Shown here: in pieces, positions 40,423-51,170 of the stretch | How positions within the stretch are numbered: position 1 is the stretch's first letter | How the letters are laid out: each line of letters begins with the position of its first letter | DNA from: Hyaloperonospora brassicae | Taxonomy: Eukaryota > Oomycota > Peronosporomycetes > Peronosporales > Peronosporaceae | Length of the DNA: 64,000 nucleotides | Assembly (NCBI GenBank): GCA_947650285.1 | Contig: CANTFL010001444.1 | Span: 434,001 to 498,000, forward strand | Direction of reading: 5' to 3' | Made by a program: the position numbers and the translations under genes | The notes under the pieces: model-generated | Database searches by the model: none | What the model saw: the letters and a program-made list of their open reading frames with translations, nothing else | What the model was told of the DNA's origin: nothing

Positions 40423-40813
40423 TGTAACGGGGCGCACCCTTGCGTGAACTTAACGCAAGGGTTTCGGTGCCCCGACAGACGTACACGAGGCAAACGAGGA
40501 AGCAAAGATAAGGCAAAAGCAGAACTGTTGTAATAATATAATTAAGTCTTTAATCCACTGTCTCTCTGTTTGACTTAACTTAATTATACTAATCTAACTG
40601 AGTGTATGGTGACGTCTCGTCACCACTCATTGCGCGCGTCTTGCGGCGATTGGTGGGTTGATATCATCAAGATATCAACCAATGAACAGACTCTTTGGTC
40701 GACCCATCAATATCACCACTTTGGTGATATTGTTCAAAGAAAATTCACCTTAATATTCTTTATTGTCACTTTCTTTATAGTGACAATTCCATGTAACGGG
40801 CTGCCCCGTTACA
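40423..40813 (-). repeat. Gypsy LTR, left (3' LTR of the element)
   Basis: 391 bp from TGTAACGGGGC to GCCCCGTTACA, ends that are themselves inverted repeats. Internal stems include 40438-40460 (CCTTGCGT/ACGCAAGG), 40608-40624, 40656-40680 (GGTTGATATC/GATATCAACC), 40708-40732 and 40762-40787. The GCGCGCGTC core is at 40632-40640. Confidence 0.96.
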
Positions 40814-40826
40814 TCACCCCCCCTTA
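40814..40826 (-). other. Polypurine tract
   Basis: On the element's strand the last bases before the 3' LTR read AAGGGGGGGTGA. This is where plus-strand synthesis is primed in LTR elements. Confidence 0.7.
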
Positions 40827-40944
40827 ACTGATAGTCACCGTGTGACTATCAAAAATATGGCGGCCACCCGTTGGCCACCATTGGGACAAAGAGCACTTGT
40901 TGGGTCCGTTCCATTCACGTTCCGCTTGACCTCGCATAGTTAAC

Positions 40945-42451
40945 ATGTCTATGCGAGGTGACTCAAGACCCGCACAGCCCGGTGCTGTGCCAGCCTCTGC
41001 GGCAGACGATTCGTCGTCTGCTGCTCCTTCTTCGCCTGCAGCAACAGGTGCTGCATTTGCACGCGGCACCTCACCGCGTGCGCATGATGACCCCGACGTT
41101 GAGGTCATCTACTCTGGCGAGTCAGACGTGTCTGACTCGGGCAATGCTCCAGAGGCTTCTCGCTCACCGGCGACGCCTCAGTATTCGCCAAGGCCACTGC
41201 CGAACGAACGGACTCGTGATTTGCATCACAGTCTGTCCGGCAGTGATGACGATGATCAGCGTGGTGAGGAGTATTACTCCTTACCACCGCCGGCTCGTGC
41301 GTCTTCGCACGAGCGTGATGACGATGGCGTGAGCCGTCGTCAATCTGGGAGCCGTGGTACCGACAAGGGTACCATTGTGAAGCGTGATGAGCTGAAGCCG
41401 TGGTGTTTGCCCGAACGGCTCATCAATAGCTTGTCTCACGAGACAAGCCAACACCATCAAATACCCTTATTCGATGCGACTGAGCTTCACGGCTTAAGTT
41501 CCATGCGCGAAGAACTTTCGCGCTGAAGAAGATTTTTATCTCGATGTCTCTCTTCGACATCGATGGTACAACGGCAACCAAAAGCGTGACAAGACCTCGC
41601 TTTTGGCTGCGTGGAACGCGTTCGTCTAAAACGTAAAGAATTTTGGACGAGAAGGGTGGCTCAAGAAACTTGAGGCGACACACCTCAGGTTCGAAAAGCG
41701 AACGCCAACCGGTGCTAGGTACCGGTTGCACTGTTTGTCGAGTGAGGCAGACATTCCTTGCCTCACATGGGGATACCCTTGTGCGAGTTGTGTTGATAAC
41801 TCGCAGCGTGCACATGGGGACGTGTATTCCCAAAGTTCTCCCTGGGGAAGGGCACACATCTCGGAGGAGATGCGTGACGCGATTGCAAACTTGCAATCCG
41901 TCTACAAGCGCCAAAAGCGCGTGTTTACCGATGGGCCCGAGGACTCATCGGATGGGTCTCGTCATACTGGCGGACGAGACCTTCAACGTCCATCAACAGC
42001 TGAGAGCGGGGCTTCCAGCTGTTCCAAGAGGGTGGATACCCCCGCCACTGGACGAGGTAGCTCGTCCTTGATCCTGAATCTTCACGGTGATTCAAGATAC
42101 GCTCCACTAGAAAGCGTTGACCAGCGTGAGCATCCACCAAAGGATTTGGTGGAGGAGGAAATACCTCCTCCAGATGATTCAGTTCACCGTCTCGACCCTT
42201 ACGAGATGGATAGCGCAATCGATGAATTGCGCGATGACTTGAAGCACGAGCGCGACCGGCACTACGCTTTGACTGATACCGTGCGGAAGAACCGCAAGGA
42301 TCGAGAGGCTGAACGGGCGAGCAATCGCGCCGATTATGCCACAGCGCAGCTTCAAGCCGAGCGGGATGTCCGCTCCCTTTTCGGCGAGCTGGCGACAGCT
42401 CGCGGGGAGATATCCCGGTTAAGTTCCGAGGTATCATATCTGCGCGACTAG
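40945..42451 (+). pseudogene. Antisense gene of the Gypsy element (acidic and coiled-coil protein), broken
   Basis: Opposite in strand to gag-pol. Part A (40945-41526, from ATG 40945) is Ala/Ser/Asp-rich, with DVEVIYSGESDVSDSG and Ser-Pro sites. Its stop is at 41524-41526. One frame shift near 41515-41525 continues into part B, which reads RHRWYNGNQKRDK, passes one TAA at about 41627, then GREGWLKKLEATHLRFEKR and SEADIPCLTWGYPC. Part B remains open from 41726 to 42451. Its last about 85 residues are a long charged helix with heptad spacing (DELRDDLKHERDRHYALTDT onward), a likely coiled coil. With one shift and one stop repaired it would be about 500 residues. From 41925 to 42451 it lies opposite integrase-tail and chromodomain codons. 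I know no family for it. Continuity over 1.5 kb and the shared lesion pattern suggest a real, once-used gene. Confidence 0.55.
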
Positions 42452-43562
42452 ACGGATCGTCTGGAGCGCGAACGCAAGAACTTGGTGGATGTTCTTGAAC
42501 GTGGGGGCTATCTTCATCGGAAGAAGAAGGCTCGTACTGACAGTACGGCCTGATCCTCCGCACGTAAAACGTAGGATGCGTGCGCATCTTACGTGGCAAT
42601 TCGATCGTGTATGCATTGCCCTTGCGATGCAACACTCGAAATGGCCCAATGTATTTCGGCAGTAGTTTACTACTGCCGACACTAGTGACTGCATGTCCAG
42701 GTAAGTTTACCGTAGACATTAGTACTAGGTCGTTAACTTTAAATGAAAGATCATTTGCTCTTCCATTCTTGTCTGCGTTCCGTTTCTGACGGTCCACCGC
42801 ATTTGCGATGGAGTCCTGAACGAAACGGACTACCGCTTCTCGAGTCAGCAGGAAGTTCTCTGCTGACTCTTTGTTTTGTCTTTCAGTGCGCTTCGTGCGC
42901 ACTGCTAAGAGATTGTTCTCTTCTTCAGCGAGGTTGTCGTTCTTCCTCGCTGGAATAATCGTTGACGATGCTGAATATACCAGCATCGTCATCATCATCC
43001 GAGTCAATAATAGCGTCATCGCCATTATTGAGGTGATCTTCTTCATCGATGTCGACCTGATCGACATCGGCATCATACGTGACGACATTAGCGTCGACAC
43101 GTGATGAGCAAGAGCCAAAACGGTTTTTGCTCGAGCGAGTCCCTCCCCCCTTATCCAAGAGTCACACTCTAGAAGGGCGGGAACACGTGGATGGCGTAGG
43201 TCATTCACGTAAAACGGTGTGTGCTGTTTTGAAGCATGCACCGAATTATTGATGGCGAATTCCACCATGGGTAGGAATTCGCTCCAACTCGGAAACGAGT
43301 GGACATATCCTCGAAGGATATCTTCGAGGACACGGTTCGCACGTTCCGTCTGACCATCTGTTTCCGGATGGTCAGAAGTGGACATCTTCAATCGTGTTCC
43401 AAGAGAACGGAACACGGTTTGCCAAAATGCCGCCGTGAACCGAGGGTCACGGTTGGATACGAGTTTACGGGGTAACCCGTGGAGTCTAAAGACCGTGTCG
43501 AGAAAGACACGAGCACAACCTTGAGCCTTGATCGACTCAAGGACAGCAGCAAGATGGACCAT
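41925..43562 (-). pseudogene. Gypsy integrase core end, C-terminal region and chromodomain
   Basis: Continues the integrase: VSNRDPRFTAAFW (catalytic Asp), HPETDGQTERANR (catalytic Glu), then FAINNSVH. A stretch near 42930-43150 reads as Ser/Met-rich here but as a strongly acidic segment (Asp/Glu runs) in the next frame, so two compensating shifts probably lie there. Then a GPFRVLHRKGNAYTIELP tail domain, a low-complexity linker, and near the end a chromodomain: FLVERILNHRED, YLVQWRGYPPSWNSW. Chromodomains steer integration to marked chromatin. Its last 525 bp overlap the antisense frame on the other strand. Confidence 0.85.
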
Positions 43563-44401
43563 CTTGCTGAATCGGTCAACAACACAAGAACACCATTATT
43601 CTTGTGAGTGTCTTCGGGAAAACCGAATACGAAGTCCATTGAAACGGACTGCCAGCACTCTGTCGGAACAGGCAGAGGCTGCAATGGCGCATGGGATGAA
43701 GGACTAGGCTTCACCCGTTGGCAAACCTCGCAAGCACGTATGTACTTGCGGACAAACTGATACTGGCGTGGCCAGTAAAAGTCACGACTTACCGTGAGGT
43801 AAGTCTTTTCTATACCACGATGGCCGCCTGTTGGGGCATCGCGACACTCATACATGATGCGTAAACGCAAATCATGATGAGCGGGTATGACGACACGAGG
43901 CGTGTCGTCGGCAACAGCTGTATAGTACAGCAATCCGTTGCGTGTACTATACCGATCCGATGAGGATCGGTACAAAGCCGGTAAATCCCTCATAAATTTA
44001 CTGGGTGGATTCACCAGATGATCCATCAATCGCAGAAGATCATTATCTTCTGCGTATGCCTTTCGTACGTCGTCAAGTAAAGTTGACGACGGGACACTGA
44101 CTGACAGTGTCGCAACAGTGGGCTTATCCTCACTGTTTGGGTGTGCGTCCGGCTCGAAATCGGGCCGGCGCGAAAGCGCATCAGCGATGACGTTTAGCCG
44201 TCCTGGCTTGTACTCCACGGAGAAGTTATACTCCGCAAAGAAATAAATACACCTCGCCATTCTTTGCGAGAGGTGTGGGCTGTTTACGGCCGTGCGTAAT
44301 GACGCATGGTCCGTATAGACGATGAACGTTCTATCTCTCAATATATAGACCCGGAACTTAGCCAGTGCATACTTCAGGGCAAGGAGTTCCTTGTCATGCA
44401 C
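43388..44401 (-). pseudogene. Gypsy RNase H end and integrase N-terminal half
   Basis: Begins HDKELLALKYALAKFRVYI and VYTDHASL (RNase H end), then a spacer, an integrase zinc-binding motif (His-His in GGHRGIEKTY and Cys pair in RACEVCQRVK) and the start of the core, VSMDFVFGFP with the first catalytic Asp. A frame shift near 43560 moves to the next frame. Confidence 0.85.
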
Positions 44402-44414
44402 TGGGTAATTGCGC

Positions 44415-45115
44415 TCAGCTTCTTGCGGCTGACGCGACAGATAACAGATGACGCGCTCCGCGACATCTGCGTCGAACTGACATTAACGCACAGCCGATTG
44501 CAAAATCGCTGTTGTCACAGACCACATGAAATGGTCTGTCCTGATCTGCAATCGCCAAGATCGGCGATTGCATCAAGCTTCGCTTGATACCCTCAAAGGA
44601 ACGCTGGCACTCAGCTTTCCATGACCACTTGACATTTTTCTTGAGCAAGCAAGAAAGAAGAATAGTTATATCGGCGTAGATGCGCGAGTACTTGTGCAAT
44701 ACGCCGCTAGACCAAGGAACTTCCTTAGTCCCTTGACATCGACTGGCACTGGCCAGTCGGTGATCGCCTTGATCTTTTCGGGACCAGGGCGTACGCCGTG
44801 TTTACCCAAGATGCACCCAAGAAGTGGTATTTCGCTAGCCGCGAATATACACTTCTTGTGATTGGCATACAACTTATGCTTGCGCATAAGTTGAAGAACC
44901 TGACGAACGTGAGTTCTTTGAACTTCAACGTCCGTCTTTCCGTCCATATCCCGGCAATGGACGAACACATCGTCGAAGTAACTCGGTGCGAAGTCTCGCA
45001 CCGGTCTCAACAGATTTGTAACACATCTGTTGTATGTTGCAGGGGCATTACTCAGCCCCTGTGGCATCACTAGCCACTCCCACAGCATACCGCTGGGGGT
45101 ACTCACTGCCGTGAA
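44415..45115 (-). pseudogene. Gypsy reverse transcriptase palm/thumb and RNase H start
   Basis: The frame to 45106 has VMPQGLSNAPATYNR, the active-site SYFDDVFVH (YxDD box, FDD codons about 44969-44977), LLGCILGKHG and GLRKFLGLAAY. A shift at about 44680 leads into VKWSWKAECQRSFE and VCDNSDFAIGCAL (RNase H with its first Asp). An in-frame TAG (45116-45118) separates it from the upstream half. Confidence 0.85.
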
Positions 45116-46099
45116 CTAGATGTCCCGTTCACGCATGAGGATCTGATAGAACCCATCCATCATATCCATGGACGAAATGAGGGTACTCTTTGACATACCA
45201 TCTATGATCACGTCCTTCCTCGGTATCGGCGTCTGAGCCGGTACCGTTGCAGCATTCAATTTGTTGAATGCGTGCACTATCCGCCATCCTCCTGTGGCCT
45301 TTCGCACACAGAAGGTCGGAGAGCTGTGAGGGGATGTTGATTCCCTCACATGGCCCGCTGCTAAGCGATCGGCAAAGAACTTGTCGATCGCTAGTACTTG
45401 TTCACGAGGCAGTGGCCACTGCTTCATGACACAGTACTTCGAGCCCGGTCTGAGCTCGATCTCGTGTCGAGTGCCTTTGTCCTTATGCAACTCGCAAGAC
45501 ACGGATTCAGGGAACGCATCCTTGAATTCGATCAAATCCTTACACAAAGGATTTGCCTGGGGCGATTTCCAGGATTGAGATTCATATCTTTCAATCCGAG
45601 ACTTCTCATCGATGACACTTTCGTCCATCGATGAACTGCTTAGAACCCTCTCGGTCTCAGTAAACACCGTTGCCGATCGAATATCGGTAACGTACTCGTC
45701 CTCCGCGACGAGTACACATATCTGCTTGACTTTGCCACTACGCAGATCACGCAAGAACCGTTTCGGTTCTAGCGTTGGCAACTGAGTTATCTCCGAAGTT
45801 AACTTCGGAGGCACAATCAGATCAAGCGTATAAGCGCCTAAGCTTGATCCGTCATTAACCAAGACGTTCAACGTCTCGGTTTCTTCCTGGAAACTTGCTT
45901 CCACAGGTTGTTGAGGGCCTGATTCCTCAGCAAGTGATTCTTGAGGAATTCCTTCCTCAAGTACGTGGGGACTTATTTCCTCGACGTCTTCTGACTGTGG
46001 CTGTGCAACCACAGTCAGGAACCGATCCTCTACGGTCGACTCTCCAGTCGACCTAGGATGTCCATGTTGCCCTTTGAAGGCAACAGGTTTCTTTGTCAA
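45116..46099 (-). pseudogene. Gypsy protease-RT spacer and reverse transcriptase fingers
   Basis: A Gln/Glu-rich spacer leads into HEIELRPGSKYCVMKQWPL, SPTFCVRKATGGWRIVH and STLISSMDMMDGFYQI, the fingers and the first catalytic Asp motif of Gypsy reverse transcriptase. It ends at TAG 45116-45118, where the next codons continue the same domain, so this is a nonsense mutation. Confidence 0.85.
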
Positions 46100-46737
46100 A
46101 GATGCTGCCCGCTAGGCATGCATCCATGTCCCGGTCCACTCGACTTCTTCGAGTGGTGGACCTTCGGCGCAGCCTGTACTCCTGTACAGCCGCCGGGAGC
46201 TTGCTCCACAGTGTAGTGATCAACTACACTGTGATCTTGTGCAGTCGTACCAACGACCGAACCGCAAGTGAGGCCATCGCACTCACTCGCAGAACATCCA
46301 CACGCTTGTGGACGCTCCAAGATGTTCATCATATGGCCATCTAATGAACAAGCGGCAGGCATCTTCACGGATCGATGCTGCCAGCTCACCCTTGGCTCGT
46401 ACTTTCTGAGCCAAGGTAATCCCAGGATGACATCAAATTTGTCATCCAGATCTAGTACGATGAAGTCATCATCGTACTGTTCGCCCTCTAACGTGTAGTG
46501 GATTCCTACTACACGTTTCTCAACGGTAATCGATGCGCCTGTTGCAAGGCGCACCGTCATCCTCGTGAGGGGAATGTCGCGCTCAACGAACTTGAGCCTA
46601 CGACCCTCTAGTGACTGGCGTCGAACAAAGTTGTTCGACGCCCCACAGTCTACTAGGGCACGAAGCGACAAATCATTTGTCGCTTCCAACTTCAAGGTGA
46701 TGAGCGAAACGTCATCACCAGGTGCAGAGACACACAA
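46096..46737 (-). pseudogene. Gypsy aspartic protease
   Basis: A retropepsin-like fold: LRALVDCGASNNFV (catalytic Asp in DCGAS, a form common in chromoviruses), later LDDKFDVILGLPWL, the conserved second half. It ends in TGA and the RT part follows in another frame at about 46097. The tail is Cys/Gly-rich and unlike the family. Confidence 0.82.
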
Positions 46738-46817
46738 TGATTGTGTATCTGGAGCAACTTTCGTGAAGAGATTTGCAAATTCTCTTGAGGTTGCTGGATC
46801 AGTAGGGCGCTCCGCCC

Positions 46818-47972
46818 CTACTGACCCCGACCATTTTTTGATGGTCCGTCTCGCTGTTGCGGCTTCGCAACAGCGCTGGACCCACGCCCATTGCCCTTTC
46901 TGGCGAATGGTCGTCCATTTCGCTCAGTACTGTTTGGTACTGGGCGTGGAGCACTACACTCGTATGCGTAGTGCCCTAACTTCTGACAGCGATTGCACCT
47001 CTGCAATCGCTTGTTGTTTGAAGAGCGAGGTCTCTCGCTCTCAACATATCAGAGGTCCATTGGTTCTGGACCTCCGATCTCTTGTCGTCTCGGTGGACGA
47101 TAAGAGTTTGAGCTAGCATGAGCCTGTCTCATGCTAAAGTCTTCCTGTTCCGCGGCTGATATCGCTTCTTCAAGCGTATTCAGCTCAAGGCGGAACAGGT
47201 GGCTCCTGACGGGCCCTTCTGCGAGCCCTTGCATGAACACCGTAATCAACGTGTGTTCATGGACTGGGTTAGCAGTTATACTACTCGCAAGGAGTCGTAT
47301 ATGTTGTGCGTAAGCGTGCACATCACGCTTACCCTGCTTGAGTTTCAGGAGCTCTGAACGAGCCCTGAACTCAGCCCGTGGCGGCTCAAATGTTTGTCTG
47401 AGCCGGGACTTGAAGTCATCTAGCGACCTAAACACATGTGGGTCGCTACTCTCGAGCCCCAGGGACCAAGTTTTGGCACGCCCTGCCAAGTGGGTTTGAG
47501 CAAATGTGAGTTTCATTTGCTCATCTTCGACGCGACGAGCCCTTAAGGCTCTGTCGAGTTCGACAAACCACAGTAACAGGGAGTCCTCCGGGACTCCACC
47601 GTACTTGGAGATGTCAACTTTCATGACCTCGGGACGACGCGCATGCGCCGTCCCGCTCACGGCAGAATGGAATTGCTGCTGTCTCAACAGCTCTGTCTGT
47701 TGAGCACCGAGTTCTCTCAACTGCTCGGCCTGTTGAGAGCCTTGCTGGTGAAGCAAGGCTACTTTCTACCTTTCGGCGACAAGTTCACTTTGGATGAACA
47801 TGGCTATAGCGGCATGTTGTTGGTCTCTCTCTAGAGACTCCAACATGGCGCTAATGGCGAACTCGCCTACGGTAGAACTCATTCATTCTACCGCACCCCA
47901 TTCGATGTCACTCAAATGGGTAAACTCTTCACGCGTGGCGTGAAAGGTCTCTTCATCATCCAACATGTTCAT
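46818..47972 (-). pseudogene. Gypsy gag with zinc knuckle, nonsense-mutated
   Basis: The probable start is ATG 47972 (MNMLDDEETF). TGA near 47880 and TAG near 47770 interrupt the N-terminus; the truncated copy at 50180-50780 has sense codons at both places (CGA and GAG). The capsid-like core (47049-47756) includes LLLWFVELDRAL, HLAGRAKTW and ELLKLKQGKRDVHAYA. After an in-frame TGA at 47049 a CCHC knuckle follows, CNRCQKLGHYAYEC, and a Gly/Arg-rich basic end. Gag packages the RNA into particles. Confidence 0.85.
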
Positions 47973-48004
47973 GTTGGATGTTGTGGTCCTTGGAAGGACT
48001 ACAA

Positions 48005-48016
48005 AGCGCTACCAGG
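48005..48016 (-). other. Gypsy primer-binding site
   Basis: Next to the 5' LTR the element's strand reads CCTGGTAGCGC. TGG at position 3 fits pairing with a tRNA ending CCA. The tRNA is not identified. Confidence 0.55.
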
Positions 48017-48407
48017 TGTAACGGGGCACACCCTTGCGTGAACTTACCGCAAGGGTTTCGGTGCCCCGACAGACGTACACGAGGCAAACGAGGAAGTAAA
48101 GATAAGGCAAAAGCAGAACTGTTATAATAATATAATTAAGTCTTTAATCCACTGTCTCTCTGTTTGACTTAATTTAATTATACTAATCTAACTGAGTGTA
48201 TGGTGACGTCTCGTCACCACTCATTGCGCGCGTCTTGCGGCGATTGGTGGGTTGATACCATCAAGATATCAACCAATGAACAGACTCTTTGGTCGACCCA
48301 TCAATATCACCACTTTGGTGATATTGTTCAAAGAATATTCACCTTAATATTCTTTATTGTCACTTTCTTTAAAGTGACAATTCCATGTAACGGGCTGCCC
48401 CGTTACA
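48017..48407 (-). repeat. Gypsy LTR, right (5' LTR of the element)
   Basis: 391 bp with the same ends as the left LTR and about eight differences. The stem at 48302-48326 is unchanged, and the ATTGTCACTTT/AAAGTGACAAT stem is longer here than in the left LTR. The promoter of the element should lie here. Confidence 0.96.
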
Positions 48408-48412
48408 ATAGC
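48408..48412. repeat. Gypsy target-site duplication, right (ATAGC)
   Basis: Perfect partner of 40418-40422. Confidence 0.93.
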
Positions 48413-49240
48413 TCTTCGGTGCTCTCATGACAGCATCCGCACGCACCTAAAAACATTCCGTCCACTAGGGGTCGTATCACGAAACCACCTTGGTCTGTTC
48501 TTCACGATGTCGCGAGTCCATGACGTACCAAGGTACATCTTGACGCTTGTCCACAAGTATAAGATCGGTGCGGGAGTTCAATCTCTGTCCGTCGGTGCGT
48601 TGTGGCTCAATAATTGTCTGATGTGTCCTCTGTCTAGCAAGTGTCCAGACGTAAAGTGCGCCTCTGCAAACTTTCTTGTCATAATCATATGCAGAGGACG
48701 ACGCGAACATGTTACTGTGTCGCGGTTGTTAGGCTTGATCCTTGCGATGTCGTGTGTCGAGCGCATTCGAGGGCGTAGTGTGTGGCGTACAATGGTGTTT
48801 AAATTGATGGTACTACCGTCCGTCACCGTACAAGTATTAGCAGCAAAGTAGTGAAGTACTCGTGAGGTAAGTCGTTCTTGCGTCCCTGTGGATACAGCTC
48901 GCAAACGAGTATATCTTCCGCCCTTTTTTTCTATACATTGCTCGATACCCCATGGTGCACGATACTCAGTGGCGCCGACACTCCGACACTAGAGTGGCGA
49001 TCACAGGCGACCGCGCCCAAATTGCTGACTGCGATGAAGCATGTCATAAGCGGAACGGTGTTCAAGAAGCTGACAATCAGTGCGGCGCAGTTTGTCAAAG
49101 TGATTGTAGATGGCACGTGCGATCGACTATCTGAATTGACGTTGTGTGAATATGAAAGAATAGCGTCTAACTTCTGGTATACAGCACAAGTAGGTACTAC
49201 AAAGTGTGTCCTATGGGAACGAATCGATGTTTCGCAAACC
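48413..49240 (-). pseudogene. Minus-strand coding relic, right half
   Basis: Continuation of the relic interrupted by Gypsy. The minus strand has protein-like pieces in several frames (48413-48470 with the CGCC pair, and 48477-48710 containing RTDLILVDKRQDVPWYVMD). The neighbouring D1 repeat contains KITVSGHVWLQYD in one minus frame. No single frame is open and the family is unsure. Confidence 0.3.
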
Positions 49241-50179
49241 GCGTCGGGTGACCATACGAATGCTGGATGAATAAGTTGGGTCTGAGAAGGAAAAGTTACG
49301 CGTGTCCGTGCCCGCAAGCTGTTTGTTGTGTTGTCTATCGTACTGAAGCCAGACATGGCCCGATACTGTGATTTTCGTCGACGAAACAAGCGCCGAGTCT
49401 GATCGCACTGGGTCTGCATTTTGTCTTCCAGTTGTGTAGACGTCAAATTTGATAGCCGGTCTCCGTCAAACAAGACGTAGAGGGAAGAGAGAATGAAAGT
49501 AAATGGATCGACTGTTTTGTACCGGAGAATGTTTTGTCCTTCTTACTCCTTGTTTCACTACGATACCTTCTACGATATGTTATTCTCCGTACGGAGTCAA
49601 GGCATCACTGACGTATATCCCGATAGAACGGTTGAGTGTCGCTACGACCATTAAGCGCTGTAGCTTAAGGAAGGTCACGAGAAATCTGCGTGTAGCACCG
49701 CTTGCTGCAAGACGTGCAACATTGTCATTCAGGACCGATTACTCGGTACGTTCATTGCCTGTGACATTGCTTTTTGAAGTACTTGGTGTGCAGATGCTTT
49801 ACTTGTTGCACGGTCCAAGTCTGTCACGAGCGCAGTTTGTGCTTCTGCGATAGACAGACTGCTGCTGTGGTGGCAAGGCATCTTTGCTAGTCATATGCAG
49901 GGCAATCGTAGGCAGAATGATAGTGCCACGGGCAGAAAGCGAGCGATTTCTAGTGTGCCCACGTAACGGAAGACGACTGCGCATGATCGTTTCTAAAAGC
50001 AAAATGCATTACTTTCACATAAATTACATTCATGTCGGCTCGCCATCATTCATAGATCAGAATTTGATAGCGTAAATTACAGCCATGTAATTTACGAAGC
50101 CGCAGTGCGGAAGGCGAATGCGTCGTCCACCAACCCACTGTTGCCTCCGTCATTGCATCGGCAAGTGTTTTGGAAAGCT
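49241..50179. repeat. 939-bp direct repeat D1
   Basis: Nearly identical to 51171-52109; the first 300 bp differ by one inserted G, and the last 40 bp by an indel and a base. D1 joins truncated Gypsy gag at GGAAAGCT/CATCTAGC with no more than 1-2 bp shared. To the left it is continuous with 48413-49240. Confidence 0.93.
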
Positions 50180-51170
50180 CATCTAGCGACCTAAACACAT
50201 TTGGGTCGCTACTCTCGAGTCCCAGGGACCAAGTTTTGGCACGCCCTGCCAAGTGGGTCTGAGCAAATGTGAGTTTCATTTGCTCATCTTCGACGCGACG
50301 AGCCCTTAGGGCTCTGTCGAGTTCGACAAACCATAGTAACAGGGAGTCCTCCGGGACTCCACTGTACTTGGAGATGTCGACTTTCATCACTTCGGGACGA
50401 CGCGCATGCGCCGTCCCGCCCACAGCAGCATGGAATTGCTGCTGTCTCAACAGCTCCGTCTGTTGAGCACCGAGTTCTCTCAACTGCTCGGCCTGTTGAG
50501 AGCCTTGCTGGTGAAGCAAGGCTACTTTCTCCCTCTCGAGAGCAAGTTCATTGTGAATGAACTTGGCGATAGCAGCATGTTGTTGGTCTCTGTCTAGAGA
50601 CTCCAACATGGTGCTGACGACGAGTTCGCCTACGGTAGAACTCATTCGTTCTACCGCACCCCATTCGATGTCACTCAAATGGGTAAACCCCTTCACGCGT
50701 GGCGTGAAAGGTGTCTTCTTCATCCAACATGTTCATGTTGGATGATGTGGTCCTTGGAAGGACTACAAAGTGCTACCAGGTGTAACGGGGCACACCCTTG
50801 CGTAACTTAACGCAAGGGATTTGGGTGCCCCGACGGACGTACACGTGGCGAGCGAGGAAGCGTAGGTAGGGTAAAAGTAGAACTGTTATATTAATATAAT
50901 TAAGTCTTTAAACCACTGTCTCTTCGTTTGACTTAATTCAATTATACTAATATAACTGCCTGTATGGTGACGTCTCGTCACCACTCATTGCGCGCGTCTT
51001 GCGGCGATTGGTGGGTTGATATCATCACGATATCAACCAATGAACAGACCCTTCTGGTCGACCCTTCAATATCACCGCTTCGGTGATATTGTTTAAAGAA
51101 TATCCATCTTATATTCTTTATTGTCACTTTCCTTAAGTGACAATATTATGTAACGGGCTGCCCCGTTACA
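50180..51170 (-). mobile_element. Truncated Gypsy copy: gag start plus 5' LTR
   Basis: The same family as the full element. It keeps the 5' LTR (50781-51170) and about 600 bp of gag (50180-50780), then ends abruptly inside gag. Gag here has sense codons where the full copy has two N-terminal stops, but one inserted G shifts the first codons. The right side is the LTR end TTACA abutting GCGTC of D2. Confidence 0.92.
50781..51170 (-). repeat. Gypsy LTR of the truncated copy
   Basis: 390 bp, more diverged from the two other LTRs than they are from each other. The stem at 51067-51091 closes with G-C (CACCG CTT CGGTG), where both others have A-T (CACCA CTT TGGTG). The outermost stem is CCTTGCGT AACTTA ACGCAAGG. 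Confidence 0.95.

Larger units (their letters stand above)
40423..48407 (-). mobile_element. Full-length chromodomain Gypsy retrotransposon, hairpin-saturated
   Basis: 7,985 bp on the minus strand with 391-bp LTRs, a 5-bp TSD, a primer site next to the right LTR, a G-rich purine tract next to the left LTR, and gag, protease, reverse transcriptase, RNase H, integrase and chromodomain in Gypsy order. An antisense frame occupies the 3' end. The LTRs differ at about eight sites (about 98% identical). Stops in gag and pol and several frameshifts make it non-autonomous now. Its whole length is dense in short inverted repeats; see the first finding. Confidence 0.95.

Noticed and set aside
40423..48407. 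CRISPR-like array reading of the regularly spaced palindromes
   Set aside because: The stems differ from one another in sequence, so there is no shared repeat unit, and they lie in retroelement coding sequence of a eukaryote.
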